Origin: DATHTS01 sp965219305
Lineage (GTDB): Bacteria > Acidobacteriota > Blastocatellia > Pyrinomonadales > Pyrinomonadaceae
Assembly: GCA_965219305.1 (NCBI GenBank)
Contig: OZ244725.1
Location: forward strand, 4,092,001 to 4,156,000
DNA length: 64,000 nucleotides
Reading direction: 5' to 3'
Shown here in pieces: positions 1-9,663 of the stretch. The position numbers and the translations under genes were made by a program. Below the pieces are notes generated by a model that saw only the letters and a list, made by a program, of their open reading frames with translations, was not told the origin of the DNA and ran no database searches. The stretch's first letter is position 1. Every line of letters starts with the position of its first letter.

Positions 1-40
1 GAGCGGCATTTGGAAAATATATGTCGAGAGGAAAAGAGAA

Positions 41-298
41 ATGCAAAATATTTTAGATCAAAATTTTATAGCGGACACAGTGATAAATCGAACAAACAGC
101 GCATTCGGAAAAAAAATTGGCTTTACGGCAAAGCTGTTCGGTTGCTGGCACAAAAATCTGACGCGCCCGTTCACAAACCGCGACGGTTCTTATCGCGCCT
201 GCTTAAATTGCGGCGCACGAAAGAAATTCGATACCGAAACATTATTAACAAAAGGTCCCTTCTATTACCCCCCCGCAATCTCATTTGTTGAAAAATAA
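41..298 (+). CDS. Small cysteine-containing protein (zinc-ribbon-like)
   Basis: This 85-residue protein has a basic, aromatic-rich C-terminal half with the pieces GCWH and CLNCGARKKFD, ending in GPFYYPP. The Cys/His spacing suggests a small zinc-binding fold; the function is unknown. A purine-rich GAGAGGAAAAGAG lies just before the ATG, so this start is preferred over the overlapping frame beginning at 10. A hairpin terminator follows about 50 bases downstream, so it looks like the last gene of its transcript. Confidence 0.55.
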   Translation: MQNILDQNFIADTVINRTNSAFGKKIGFTAKLFGCWHKNLTRPFTNRDGSYRACLNCGARKKFDTETLLTKGPFYYPPAISFVEK

Positions 299-344
299 AT
301 GAAAATTGCATATCTGCAATTATATCTACATTTAAAACCTACCG

Positions 345-381
345 AGCGCGGCTTCCCAAAGCAAACCGCGCTTTTTCTTCT
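345..381 (+). terminator. Rho-independent terminator
   Basis: AGCGCGG (345-351) pairs with CCGCGCT (366-372) and is followed by TTTTCTTCTTT on the plus strand. It closes the small gene upstream. The rest of 299-518 shows no gene. Confidence 0.7.
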
Positions 382-518
382 TTAAATTTACGGCAATCTG
401 GGCGTTTGCTTTTTTCGATTTGGCAAGTTACCATAATTTCCTGTAAATACAGTCATTTCGTTAGCCTTTTTACCGCGAATTGAGTTACAATTTACGAGTT
501 ATCCGACTTTATAATCTT

Positions 519-1655
519 ATGGGTTTTTCGACCATCGCCATTCACGCCGGAAACGAACCGGACAAATCCACCGGAGCCGTCGCCGTTCCGATTTATCAAA
601 CTTCAACTTACGCGCAGGACGCGCTCGGCGAACATAAAGGATTTGAATACGCCAGAACGCAGAATCCGACTCGTTCGGCGTTAGAGAAGAACATTGCCGC
701 GCTCGAAGGCGCAAAATACGGTTACGCTTTCGCTTCTGGAATGTCGGCGATTGACGCGGTTTTAAAACTCGTCAAAGCGGGCGAACATATAATTTTAGGC
801 GACAACACTTACGGCGGAACTTTCCGTCTTTTTGATAAAGTTTTGTCGCATTACGGCGTAGAATTCGATCTCGTTGACACGACGGATGCGGACAATCTCG
901 ATCAGCATTTTAAACCGAACACGAAAATGGTTTTCGTCGAAACGCCGACAAATCCCGTGATGAGCGTCACGGATTTACAAGCAGTTTCGGATATTTCACA
1001 CGCACACGGCGCGAAAGTCGTCTGCGACAATACTTTTATGTCGCCGTATTTTCAGCGTCCGATGGAGTTCGGCGTTGATATTGTCGTTCATTCGACGACG
1101 AAATATTTAAACGGTCATTCGGATTCAATCGGCGGATTCGCCGCGCTCAATGATGACGCAGATGCCGAATGGATAAAGTTTATTCAAAACAGTGTCGGCG
1201 CGATTCTTTCGCCGTTCGATTCGTTTCTTGTTCTGCGCGGCACGAAAACTTTAGCCGTGAGAATGGAAGCGCACGACAAGAACGGCAGACAAGTGGCGAA
1301 TTTCCTCGCTGAACATCCGAAAGTAGAAAAAGTTTATTATCCCGGACTCGCCGATCATCCGCAGCACGAGCTTGCGAAAAAACAACAAACCGGCTTCGGC
1401 GGAATGGTCGCTTTTGAAACGGGTTCGCTGGAAAATGCAAAAAAAGTTCTCGAAAACGTCAGTGTTTTTACCCTCGGAGAAAGTCTCGGCGGAGTCGAAA
1501 GTTTGATTTCGCATCCGGCGACGATGACACACGCTTCCGTCCCTTTGGAAAAACGCGAGAAACTTGGTATAACCGATGGGTTAGTCCGCGTTTCCGTCGG
1601 AATCGAAGACATCGAAGATATTATTGAAGATTTAGACAAGGCTCTTAGTGTATAA
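519..1655 (+). CDS. Cystathionine gamma-synthase/lyase family PLP enzyme
   Basis: This is a trans-sulfuration enzyme of the Cys/Met metabolism PLP-dependent family, acting in the cytoplasm on cystathionine, homoserine-ester or homocysteine-type substrates. The N-terminal FSTIAIHAG, the YARTQNPTR segment, ASGMSAI and the PLP-lysine motif STTKYLNGHSD are all present, and the 378-residue length is normal. The ATG at 519 fits the family N-terminus; the TTG at 480 would add 13 unrelated residues. A TATAAT stands at 510-515, so the message may be nearly leaderless. Synthase and lyase cannot be told apart from the sequence. Confidence 0.9.
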   Translation: MGFSTIAIHAGNEPDKSTGAVAVPIYQTSTYAQDALGEHKGFEYARTQNPTRSALEKNIAALEGAKYGYAFASGMSAIDAVLKLVKAGEHIILGDNTYGGTFRLFDKVLSHYGVEFDLVDTTDADNLDQHFKPNTKMVFVETPTNPVMSVTDLQAVSDISHAHGAKVVCDNTFMSPYFQRPMEFGVDIVVHSTTKYLNGHSDSIGGFAALNDDADAEWIKFIQNSVGAILSPFDSFLVLRGTKTLAVRMEAHDKNGRQVANFLAEHPKVEKVYYPGLADHPQHELAKKQQTGFGGMVAFETGSLENAKKVLENVSVFTLGESLGGVESLISHPATMTHASVPLEKREKLGITDGLVRVSVGIEDIEDIIEDLDKALSV

Positions 1656-1676
1656 TTCCTGAGTTTTATTTGCTTT

Positions 1677-1707
1677 ACTTAGCACTTAGCACTTAGCACT
1701 TAGCACT
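1677..1707 (+). repeat. Heptamer tandem repeat, (ACTTAGC)x4
   Basis: Four exact copies of ACTTAGC plus ACT lie between the trans-sulfuration gene and the phosphatase gene. The unit is close to the CGGCACT heptamers found inside coding sequence at 7830-7857 and near 7125-7154. Confidence 0.8.
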
Positions 1708-1717
1708 CATTAGGATT

Positions 1718-2665
1718 ATGTTGATAGTTGAAACACATGCTACTTCCCACGTCGGTCGTGTCCGTAAGGGAAACGAGGATAATTATTTACTGCTGCACAT
1801 CTCGGACGCGAAAAAGTGGTCGAGTTCGCAGGACGCGGGCGAATTCGTCATCGAAACGCAGCAGTTCGAGATAGACGAACGCGGCGCGGTTTTCGCCGTT
1901 TCCGACGGAATGGGCGGCGCATTAGCGGGCGAAGTCGCCAGCGAAATGGCGGTTGATATTGTTTGCGACAAACTTCTGGTGGATAACATTAGCGATCCCG
2001 ACGCGACGCTTTCGCCAAACAGTTATAACGACACTTTAATCGGCAAACTTTACGACGCAACCGTTTCGGCAAATTACGCAATTCATCGTCAGGGGCGTTC
2101 AGACCCGCAATATAACGGAATGGGCGCGACATTTACCGCCGTCGGCATAACTTCAGAAGGTGTTGATCTCGTTCAGGTCGGCGACAGCCGAACTTATCTG
2201 ATTCGCAAAGGACAAATCTATCAATTGACAAAGGATCAATCGCTCGTTCAACAATTGATTGATGCCGGACAAATTCAGCCTGAAGAAGCCGACACTCACG
2301 CGCTGAAAAACGTAATTTTGCAGGCACTCGGCGCGCAAAATGAAATTTATCCTGTAGCCGCACGTCTGCAACCGCAGCGCGAAGATGTTCTGCTGATTTG
2401 CAGTGACGGTCTTTCCAACAAACTCACAGCGGCGGATATGCGCCGCATCGTTTTGGAAAATACCGGAAAATTAGAAATGGCTTGTGCGATGCTCGTCAAA
2501 GAAGCCAACGAAAACGGCGGCGAAGATAATATCACCGTCATACTCGCAAAATTGACCGGAGAAAGTCTGCCTGAAGCAACCGATGCAGAATTAAAACTCG
2601 ACTTGATAAATCTCGGCAACATTCACGATACCGACGATCAAGACACGGGCGAAATGATGATTTGA
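1718..2665 (+). CDS. PP2C-family Ser/Thr protein phosphatase
   Basis: A metal-dependent phosphatase of the Stp1/PrpC type that removes phosphate from Ser/Thr-phosphorylated proteins in the cytoplasm. The ordered PP2C motifs are visible: GRVRKGNEDN near residue 14, AVSDGMGG, a VQVGDSRTYL strand, LLICSDGL and GGEDNITVI near the C-terminus. The acidic residues of these motifs bind the two catalytic metals. The length of 315 residues is somewhat over the usual 240-250, through an N-terminal loop and a roughly 30-residue acidic tail. No partner kinase is encoded nearby. Confidence 0.92.
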   Translation: MLIVETHATSHVGRVRKGNEDNYLLLHISDAKKWSSSQDAGEFVIETQQFEIDERGAVFAVSDGMGGALAGEVASEMAVDIVCDKLLVDNISDPDATLSPNSYNDTLIGKLYDATVSANYAIHRQGRSDPQYNGMGATFTAVGITSEGVDLVQVGDSRTYLIRKGQIYQLTKDQSLVQQLIDAGQIQPEEADTHALKNVILQALGAQNEIYPVAARLQPQREDVLLICSDGLSNKLTAADMRRIVLENTGKLEMACAMLVKEANENGGEDNITVILAKLTGESLPEATDAELKLDLINLGNIHDTDDQDTGEMMI

Positions 2666-2744
2666 GTATAAAAAGAGATGAACAGTGACAAATTAAATCG
2701 AAAATAATTTTTATTTTCCAGTAAATAAATTCTTAAAGATTACT

Positions 2745-2781
2745 AAATCCGGCACAGATTATTCCGCTGCCGGATTTTTTT
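2745..2781. terminator. Bidirectional terminator
   Basis: AAATCCGGCA (2745-2754) pairs with TGCCGGATTT (2768-2777) and runs into T residues. It separates the convergent phosphatase and NfeD-like genes and overlaps the stop of the latter. Confidence 0.8.
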
Positions 2782-3265
2782 AATCTTCACGCCGCCAATC
2801 GGGAAGTTCCCTTTTGGCATTTGCCGGACGAACATAGATCGAAACGCCTTCGACTCTGACGACTTCGACCTTTTCGCCTTCTTTCAATAGCGTTCTTTCG
2901 TCCGCCGGAAACGCCCGCCAGATCGAACCGTAAACTTTGACCGACGCTTCATTTAACGCGCCTTTGCTCGCCGAAGAAACCGTGCCGATCTTTCCGGGCA
3001 AAGTGTCCATTCCCGTCTTTATCTGATCGTCGTCGCTGTGCGTAAAATAATTTGAAAAAATCGTCCGCGACATCGCCGTTAAACCGATGGAAACGACGGC
3101 AAAGATCACGAATTGAAATCCGAATCCGAATCCCAAATAACCGAACAACGCCGCCGCAAGTGCCGCCACACCGAACCAGAAAAGTACAAAACCGAGCGTG
3201 AATATCTCGGCGATAATGAGAATCGTTCCTAAAATTATCCAGAAAAGCCAGGCAAATTGATCCAT
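2780..3265 (-). CDS. NfeD-like membrane protein
   Basis: A 161-residue protein with two closely spaced N-terminal hydrophobic segments (about residues 5-30 and 33-65) followed by a soluble C-terminal domain. The segment GKIGTV, the KVYGSIWRA strand and the GEKVEVVRVEG turn match the OB-fold of the short NfeD family, which usually partners with membrane stomatin-type proteins. No stomatin gene is adjacent here, so it appears orphaned in this window. Confidence 0.8.
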   Translation of the reverse strand: MDQFAWLFWIILGTILIIAEIFTLGFVLFWFGVAALAAALFGYLGFGFGFQFVIFAVVSIGLTAMSRTIFSNYFTHSDDDQIKTGMDTLPGKIGTVSSASKGALNEASVKVYGSIWRAFPADERTLLKEGEKVEVVRVEGVSIYVRPANAKRELPDWRRED

Positions 3266-3897
3266 TTAAAATTCGTTCTCAAAAAAATGTTTCCGCCAAA
3301 ATAGTAACATAATTTTGCGCGGTTTGTTTACTACTCTACAATTTAAATGGTACTTAATTTATGTAGCCGGGGGAAATTAATGTAATGTGATCCAAAAGAA
3401 AATTCGTCAATAATCCAGCGGCTCAACCATTAGCATCTACAAAAATAGAAAAGTTTTCGATGAGATTAAAAGTATGAACAAAATTGCCTGATGTAAGATT
3501 ACTTCTGAAAAGATAATTGTCGAATACTCGTCAGATAATTTATGACTTCAACGCTTCGGCAATAACGGGATTACTGTCTTTGCCGCAAATAACCAGAGCA
3601 TCTGCGGTAAATTGGGCAACGCGACGACTTTTTGCCGGTAAACAAATTTGTTTGACGTTCGAGATCAGGCATTTCCTATAAAATTTGGTCGGCAGACAAT
3701 GTCTGCGACAAAAATTTTAGGCACATCAATTACGCGAATCCGCATCCCGCGAATACAAGGTCGCCCGCCGCATTGTTTCGGATTTATAGTAATTCTTTTT
3801 AATAATTCTGTCATTGAAATTTCCGTATTTTGCTATTATTTTAACACATCGTTTGTAGTAAAAATGGAATATTGAACGATAAACTATTTTCGACTAC
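3266..3897. other. Gene-poor stretch, possible decayed gene end
   Basis: No convincing gene lies here. On the minus strand at about 3545-3660 one frame reads a protein-like tail (AKSRRVAQFTADALVICGKD then NPVIAEALKS and a stop) but has no intact upstream part, so it may be a remnant. The 75-codon plus frame at 3648 has poor composition and no ribosome site. Confidence 0.3.
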
Positions 3898-4206
3898 TCA
3901 ATCAATAGTATATTTTTTGCAAATGTGCCGATGAATGAAGATAGATAAAACCAACAATAGTAAAAATGAAACCGGAAGCAGCATAAGTTTAGAACTAATT
4001 AAAAACGCTGAAAAGATACCTTGCTGAATATTGTGAATAACTTCAATTATAAACGGGCAGACAGCAATCAAAGCACCAACAAAAAAAACTAAAGCAAAAA
4101 ATTCACTAAAATAATATAATAAAGCCGCAATCGGACTAACTTTTAGCAAATTCTGATAATTCTTGCTGTTAGGACTTAGGCGTGCTAGTTTGATAGTGTC
4201 CATCAT
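3898..4206 (-). CDS. Hypothetical two-helix membrane protein
   Basis: A 102-residue protein with two hydrophobic helices, about residues 27-52 and 66-92, and short polar ends. It has low GC compared with its neighbours. No Shine-Dalgarno is visible; the start is the double ATG at 4206. It stands alone, upstream of a remnant-bearing gap and just downstream of ychF on the same strand. I do not recognise a family. Confidence 0.45.
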   Translation of the reverse strand: MMDTIKLARLSPNSKNYQNLLKVSPIAALLYYFSEFFALVFFVGALIAVCPFIIEVIHNIQQGIFSAFLISSKLMLLPVSFLLLLVLSIFIHRHICKKYTID

Positions 4207-4248
4207 TAAAATTACAGAAAAATTTTATTGGTTTCCATACTATATCAA

Positions 4249-5349
4249 TTAAACATTGAACCGAAAATTCACAATATCGCCCTCGCGCATCACATATTCT
4301 TTGCCTTCCAGACGCATTAAACCTTTTTCGCGGGCGGCTTTTTCGCTTCCGGCTTCGACTAGGACATCGTAGGAAACGATCTCGGCGCGGATGAAGCCGC
4401 GTTCGATGTCGGAATGGATTTCGCCGGCGGCTTTCGGGGCTTTTGTGCCGACGGGAATCGTCCACGCGCGGACTTCTTTTTCTCCGGCGGTCAAAAAGCT
4501 CATCAAGCCGAGCATTTTGTAGGCGGCTTTTATCAATTTGTCCACGCCGCTGGAATTTACGCCGAAATCGGCGAGATATTCGGTGCGTTCTTCCGCGTCG
4601 AGCGCGATCAATTCTTCTTCCATACGCGCGCAGATGACGACCGTTTCGGCATTTTCGGCGGCGGCGTGTTCCATCACTTCGGCGACGTGCGGATTCGCTT
4701 CGGGATTTTGCAGACTCGCTTCGTCAACATTGGCGGCGTAGATCGTCGGTTTGGTCGAGAGCAGGAAAAATCCTCTGGCGATTTTGCGTTCTTCGTCGGT
4801 GAGTTCGACCGAACGCGCGGGGCGCGCTTCTTCCAATACGGGCAGGAATTTTTCCAGAACTTCGAGTTCGGCTTTGGCGACCTTATCGCCGGATTTCGCC
4901 GAACGCTGGGCTTTTTCGATGCGTTTCTGCACCGACGCGAGATCGGCTAACGCCAATTCGATCTGAATCGTTTCGATGTCGCGCACGGGATTGACCGAGC
5001 CTTCGACGTGGTGAATATTCTCGTCCTCGAAACAGCGCACGACCTGAATCACGGCATCGGTTTCGCGGATGTTGGCGAGAAATTGATTTCCCAGACCTTC
5101 GCCCTTCGACGCGCCGCGCACGAGTCCCGCGATGTCAACGAATTCGACCGTCGCGGGAACGACCTTTTGCGCCTTGTTCATCGTTTCGAGAATGCCGAGA
5201 CGTTCGTCAGGCACGGCGACGATCCCGATATTCGGTTCGATGGTCGCAAACGGATAATTCGCCGCCAGCGCGGTTTCCTGCGCGGTCAAGGCATTAAATA
5301 AAGTAGATTTTCCGACGTTGGGCAGACCAACTATTCCGGCTTGTAACAT
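4249..5349 (-). CDS. ychF: YchF/Obg-like ATPase
   Basis: A ribosome-associated P-loop nucleotidase of the Obg-like ATPase clade. The Walker A GLPNVGKST is at residues 8-16, G3 reads DIAGLVRGASKGEGLGN, and the C-terminal part carries the TGS domain ending in VMREGDIVNFRFNV. Length of 366 residues is normal and the gene is intact. It is probably monocistronic; an AT-rich upstream region lies at 5350-5440. Confidence 0.96.
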   Translation of the reverse strand: MLQAGIVGLPNVGKSTLFNALTAQETALAANYPFATIEPNIGIVAVPDERLGILETMNKAQKVVPATVEFVDIAGLVRGASKGEGLGNQFLANIRETDAVIQVVRCFEDENIHHVEGSVNPVRDIETIQIELALADLASVQKRIEKAQRSAKSGDKVAKAELEVLEKFLPVLEEARPARSVELTDEERKIARGFFLLSTKPTIYAANVDEASLQNPEANPHVAEVMEHAAAENAETVVICARMEEELIALDAEERTEYLADFGVNSSGVDKLIKAAYKMLGLMSFLTAGEKEVRAWTIPVGTKAPKAAGEIHSDIERGFIRAEIVSYDVLVEAGSEKAAREKGLMRLEGKEYVMREGDIVNFRFNV

Positions 5350-5536
5350 AATAATTTCAGATTCTAAATTTCAAATTTCAAAGTCAAAAGATGATATTCT
5401 ACAATTGATTTCGGGTTTTGAGAAATCAGCAAGTTATGGCTTAATTTCAAAAGCGGGATTGATTCAGATTTGAGACCGGTTTTTGCTGTAAATAAAACGC
5501 AAGATAAGAGGTAAAACGGATTTGGAAATTGCGAAA

Positions 5537-5698
5537 AGGACTGGAGCGCAAGCGTCCCCGCTTGCAGTGAGCGCGACGGCGCGAAAAAATGTTTGTTGCC
5601 TGCGGCGTTTCGATAATTTGCGGCATTTCAAGTAAATGGACACTTTTTCGCGCCGAAGCGACGCTCAATGCAACCGGGACGGATTGCGCTCCAGTCCT
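5537..5698. mobile_element. MITE-like inverted-repeat element, copy 1
   Basis: This 162-bp unit has perfect 15-bp ends, AGGACTGGAGCGCAA and its complement, within longer imperfect arms of about 50 bases that include GCGCGAAAAA/TTTTTCGCGCC. A second family member lies at 62136-62290. It encodes nothing convincing and lies just upstream of the next gene, adding a spurious in-frame extension to it. Confidence 0.75.
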
Positions 5699-5753
5699 GC
5701 GATTTTTAATCGGATTCTTTTATCTGTATTTGTGGTTAAATTTTAAGAACACA

Positions 5754-7772
5754 ATGTTTATTTCCTTAATCATAATTTTAATATTATCTTTCGCCGGATT
5801 CGCGCTGACTTATTTGTTTGCCAATGACGAGACTTTTTTGTGGCGTTTGTCGGCGGGAAATATTATCGGTTCGGCGGTTTTCGGGTTTGTCTGCTTTATC
5901 GCGGCGAATCTTTTCGGGCTGAATATCGCGGTGATAATCGGTACTTTTCTGATCTCGCTCGCGCCTTTGATTCTTTTTTCCAGACGAGATTACAAACAAA
6001 AATTCAAACTCGACTATTTCCGCGCCAAAGGGAAAATGCAGGGCGCGAGTTATAAGCAGTTTCTCAAGATTAGTTTTTACCTGTTTTTTCTCGTAGTTTT
6101 CTGGCAGTTTTTCGAACGCGCGATGTTTGAGACGGCGCAGGGGATTTTTACGGGCGGTTCAAATAATTACGGCGATCTGCCGTATCATCTCGGCGCGATT
6201 TTTTCGTTTTCCGACGGCGCGAATTTTCCGCCGCAGAATCCGTCTTACGCGGGCGCGAAATTTACATATCCGTTTATGGCGGATTTTCTGACGGCGTGTT
6301 TGTACAAGCTCGGCGCGAATGTTTCGGGCGCGATGCTCGTGCAGAATATCGCGTGGGCGTTTTCTCTGCTCGTCGTTTTGGAACGGTTCGTTTTCAAATT
6401 TACAAACAGCCGTCTCGCCGGAAAGATCGCCCCGTTTTTATTGTTTTTCAGCGGTGGACTCGGTTTTTTGTGGTTTTTTAAAGATTACTGGCAGGGCGCA
6501 CAATCATTTTTAGATTTTCTGTGGAATCTGCCGCGCGATTACACGATTGATTCGGAAAAATTCCGCTGGGGAAATTCGCTAGTCGTGCTTTTTATCACGC
6601 AGAGAAGTCTTTTGTTCGGAATGCCTCTGGCGATCATTGTCATTCAAAAACTGTGGGATCTTTTCGCGTCGGAAGATGTGCCGGAAGTTGTCGAAATAGA
6701 TAAAAATTCGCTCGCATCGTTTCCGTTTCAGCCGTTTGTCATCGGTCTGTTCGCCGGATTTCTGCCGCTGATTCATCTGCATTCGCTGGCGGCGTTGTTC
6801 GTCGTCGGAGTTTTTATGTTATTTATAAAACCCGAAAAATGGCGTGATTGGACGGCGTTTGCCATCGGCGTTGCGATTTTTTCAATCGGCGAAATCGCAT
6901 TCGTGATGACCGGAAGTGCGACGCAGACGACCGCATTTTTCGGCGCACATTTCGGCTGGCACAAACAGCAGTTGAACTTTTTCTGGTTTTATCTGATTAA
7001 CACGGGACTCGTTTTTCCCGCATTGATCGCCGGACTTTTGATCGCTTACTTAACGCCGAAACGTGAAATTGAAGACGAAGAAACGCTTAGAAAAAAAACG
7101 AAAACGCAGATCAAAAAAGATTCTAAGCACTCGGCAATCGGCACTCAACACTTGCTTTTCTTTATTCCGTTCGCGTTTCTGTTCGTTATTTCAAACACGA
7201 TGAAACTCGCGCCGTGGGAATGGGACAACATCAAGGTTTTAATTTACTGGTTTATCGGTTCGATTCCGTTTATCGCTTATTTTCTGGCGTGGTTGTGGGA
7301 AAAAGAGAAAATTTTCAAGTTGATTTCCGCCGCGATTTTAATTTGTCTGACATTTTCCGGCGCGTTGGACGTTTGGCGGACGATGTCCGGCAAAATAAAT
7401 TCGCAGGTTTTCCCGTCGGACGCGATTAAAATTGCTGAGATGATAAAAAAACAGACTCCGCCGGACGCACTGTTCTTAAACGATCCGACATTCAAATCGG
7501 CGGTCGCGCTGTCGGGCAGACTTTCGCTGATGCGCTACACCGGACATTTACAATCGCACGGAATTGATTTTGCCGACCGCGAAAATGATGTGCATAAAAT
7601 CTACGCGGGCGACGCGACGGCGGATTTACTGCTGAAAAAATATAATGTTGATTATGTTTTGATCTCGCCCGATGAACGCGACGACAAAAATTTGATGCTC
7701 AACGAGACGTATTTTCAAAAATTCCCGAAAATTGCGGAAAGCGGGCAATTTGCAGTTTATAAGGTGAAGTAA
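5754..7772 (+). CDS. Large polytopic membrane protein, GT-C-like
   Basis: A 672-residue protein with at least ten hydrophobic helices and a soluble C-terminal tail of about 130 residues, including DALFLNDPTF and a DYVLISPDERD segment. The layout (acidic loop after the first helices, YGDLPYHLG near residue 140, soluble tail) resembles GT-C fold glycosyltransferases, but the exact reaction is unknown. Start at 5754 is chosen because the frame upstream runs into the MITE-like element. A heptamer-type repeat at about 7125-7154 is translated inside the protein as SKHSAIGTQH. It is followed 18 bases later by a second such gene, probably an operon. Confidence 0.75.
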   Translation: MFISLIIILILSFAGFALTYLFANDETFLWRLSAGNIIGSAVFGFVCFIAANLFGLNIAVIIGTFLISLAPLILFSRRDYKQKFKLDYFRAKGKMQGASYKQFLKISFYLFFLVVFWQFFERAMFETAQGIFTGGSNNYGDLPYHLGAIFSFSDGANFPPQNPSYAGAKFTYPFMADFLTACLYKLGANVSGAMLVQNIAWAFSLLVVLERFVFKFTNSRLAGKIAPFLLFFSGGLGFLWFFKDYWQGAQSFLDFLWNLPRDYTIDSEKFRWGNSLVVLFITQRSLLFGMPLAIIVIQKLWDLFASEDVPEVVEIDKNSLASFPFQPFVIGLFAGFLPLIHLHSLAALFVVGVFMLFIKPEKWRDWTAFAIGVAIFSIGEIAFVMTGSATQTTAFFGAHFGWHKQQLNFFWFYLINTGLVFPALIAGLLIAYLTPKREIEDEETLRKKTKTQIKKDSKHSAIGTQHLLFFIPFAFLFVISNTMKLAPWEWDNIKVLIYWFIGSIPFIAYFLAWLWEKEKIFKLISAAILICLTFSGALDVWRTMSGKINSQVFPSDAIKIAEMIKKQTPPDALFLNDPTFKSAVALSGRLSLMRYTGHLQSHGIDFADRENDVHKIYAGDATADLLLKKYNVDYVLISPDERDDKNLMLNETYFQKFPKIAESGQFAVYKVK

Positions 7773-7790
7773 TCAGAAGTCAGAAAAGTT

Positions 7791-9605
7791 ATGCAGAAGG
7801 AAGAATTTGTAAACGAAACCAACGAAACTCGGCACTCGGCACTCGGCACTCAGCACTGGCTAATCGGTTGTTTTATTGTGACGGCGATCGCGGTTTTTCT
7901 GCGGTTTTACGATCTGGCGTTAAAACCTATGCACCACGATGAAGGCGTGAACGGTTATTTTTTGATTACGCTTTTTCGTGACGGGGTTTATAAATACGAT
8001 GCGACAAATTATCACGGTCCGACGCTTTATTATATTGCGCTGTTTTTTACAAAACTTTTCGGTTTGGACACTTTGCCGGTTCGTTGGAGCGTGGCGGTTT
8101 TCGGCGTTTTGACCGTTGTTTTGATTTTCTTTCTCAAAGATTACATCGGCAAGATCGGAAGTCTGGCGGCGGCACTTTTTATCGCGCTTTCGCCGGGAAT
8201 GGTTTTTATTTCGCGGTATTTTATCCACGAAATGTTTTTCGTTTTTATCAGTCTGGCGATGGTCGTGAGCGTTTTATTTTTTATCGAAAAACGCCGCGCC
8301 GGATATTTTGCGGTCGGTTGGCTGGCATTGATTTTGTTCGTCTGCTTTTTGCCGTCCGCGCTGAATCTGGCGAATATCGTCGGTGCGGAAAATACGACGT
8401 TTGTCTGGACTTTGCGCGGGGTGTTTTTCCTGATCGAAGCGGTTTTGGTGTATTTTATCATCAAAACTTTGCTCGAATGGAACGAAGGCGGACCGATCTA
8501 TCTAATGCTCGCGTCCGTATCGGCGATGTTGCTTTTGGCGACGAAAGAGACGGCTTTTATTACCATCGTTACGGTTTTGATCGCGGCGGCTTGCGTCTGG
8601 CTGTGGCAGAAAATTTACGCGGGAATGGGTTTTGACATCGGACGCGACGACTTCGCGCCCGTCGCTTTGAAATTCGCCACGTTCAAAGAAAAGCTCGGCG
8701 ACAACAAAAATAAATTGGTTATCGCCGTCATCTGCGTTGCAATTTTCGTTTACGTCGGCATTCTATTTTACTCGTCGTTTTTCACATTTTGGGAAGGTGT
8801 CGGCAGATTTTTCGAAGCATACACGGTTTGGACGAAAACGGGCAGCAAAGACCACACGCAAAACGGATATTTAGCTTATGTAAAATGGCTGTTGAAGGTC
8901 GAATCGCCGATCGTGATCTTGTCGGCGGTCGGCGCACTCATCGCGTTAGCCAAAGGCAGACACAAATTCGCAATTTTCACGGCGTTCTGGGCGTTCGGAC
9001 TTTTTCTCGCTTACACGATAATTCCATATAAAACGCCGTGGCTCGCGCTTTCGTTTCTGCTTCCGATGGCAATCATCGCGGGTTACGGAATCAACGAAAT
9101 TTTCGCATCGCGCGATGTGATACTAAAACTTCTCGCCGGACTTTTGATATTGGCGGCGACCGGAATTTTGGGTTATCAAACTTACGATCTGAATTTCTTA
9201 CGCTACGACGATGATTCGATGCCGTATGTTTACGCGCACACGCGGCGCGGGTTTCTCGATCTGATAAGACAGATCGAATTTTACGCCGAAAAAAGCGGCA
9301 AAGGAAAAGAAGTGACAATCGAAGTCGTCTCGCCCGATTACTGGGCGATGCCGTGGTACACAAGAGATTATCCGAAGGCGAATTATCACGGCAGAATCGT
9401 TCCGGCGACGACTTCGGAAATGATCGTGGCTAAAAAAGACGATCAGGAAACCGATGTGATCCGCGAATATTCCGCGCATTACAAATGGGTCGGAACTTAC
9501 CCGCTTCGTCCGGGCGTTGATCTGCTTTTGCTGGTCAGAAAAGATTTGGCAGAACCGGACGCGCAGGAACTTTATAAATTGAATGGAGAGAATTCATCTC
9601 AATGA
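7791..9605 (+). CDS. TIGR03663-type membrane glycosyltransferase-like protein
   Basis: A 604-residue polytopic membrane protein related to Agl23/TIGR03663 proteins of the GT39/ArnT-like group. The hallmark MHHDEGVNGY motif follows the first helix and supplies the catalytic-type acidic residues; a long series of helices and a soluble C-terminal domain ending in LLLVRKD follow. Such proteins are thought to transfer sugars from lipid carriers; substrate unknown. The N-terminal 25 residues include RHSALGTQH, encoded by a heptamer tandem repeat and unlikely to be part of the fold. Confidence 0.82.
   Translation: MQKEEFVNETNETRHSALGTQHWLIGCFIVTAIAVFLRFYDLALKPMHHDEGVNGYFLITLFRDGVYKYDATNYHGPTLYYIALFFTKLFGLDTLPVRWSVAVFGVLTVVLIFFLKDYIGKIGSLAAALFIALSPGMVFISRYFIHEMFFVFISLAMVVSVLFFIEKRRAGYFAVGWLALILFVCFLPSALNLANIVGAENTTFVWTLRGVFFLIEAVLVYFIIKTLLEWNEGGPIYLMLASVSAMLLLATKETAFITIVTVLIAAACVWLWQKIYAGMGFDIGRDDFAPVALKFATFKEKLGDNKNKLVIAVICVAIFVYVGILFYSSFFTFWEGVGRFFEAYTVWTKTGSKDHTQNGYLAYVKWLLKVESPIVILSAVGALIALAKGRHKFAIFTAFWAFGLFLAYTIIPYKTPWLALSFLLPMAIIAGYGINEIFASRDVILKLLAGLLILAATGILGYQTYDLNFLRYDDDSMPYVYAHTRRGFLDLIRQIEFYAEKSGKGKEVTIEVVSPDYWAMPWYTRDYPKANYHGRIVPATTSEMIVAKKDDQETDVIREYSAHYKWVGTYPLRPGVDLLLLVRKDLAEPDAQELYKLNGENSSQ
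7830..7857 (+). repeat. Heptamer tandem repeat inside a coding sequence
   Basis: Three copies of CGGCACT and one CAGCACT lie in frame within the 5' end of the membrane protein gene. A related, less regular array at about 7125-7154 lies in the preceding gene. Confidence 0.8.
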
Positions 9606-9663
9606 AATGTAAACAGTTTATTAATAACAAATAATTTTATTTGGAACGACTTATGATTTTGAT

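Noticed and set aside
3648..3875. Plus-strand 75-codon gene
   Set aside because: No ribosome site, poor amino-acid composition and no family resemblance; it lies in a gap with a likely remnant on the other strand.
4414..4950. Plus-strand 178-codon gene antisense to ychF
   Set aside because: Phe/Gly/Arg-rich product in the shadow of a highly conserved gene; not a real protein.
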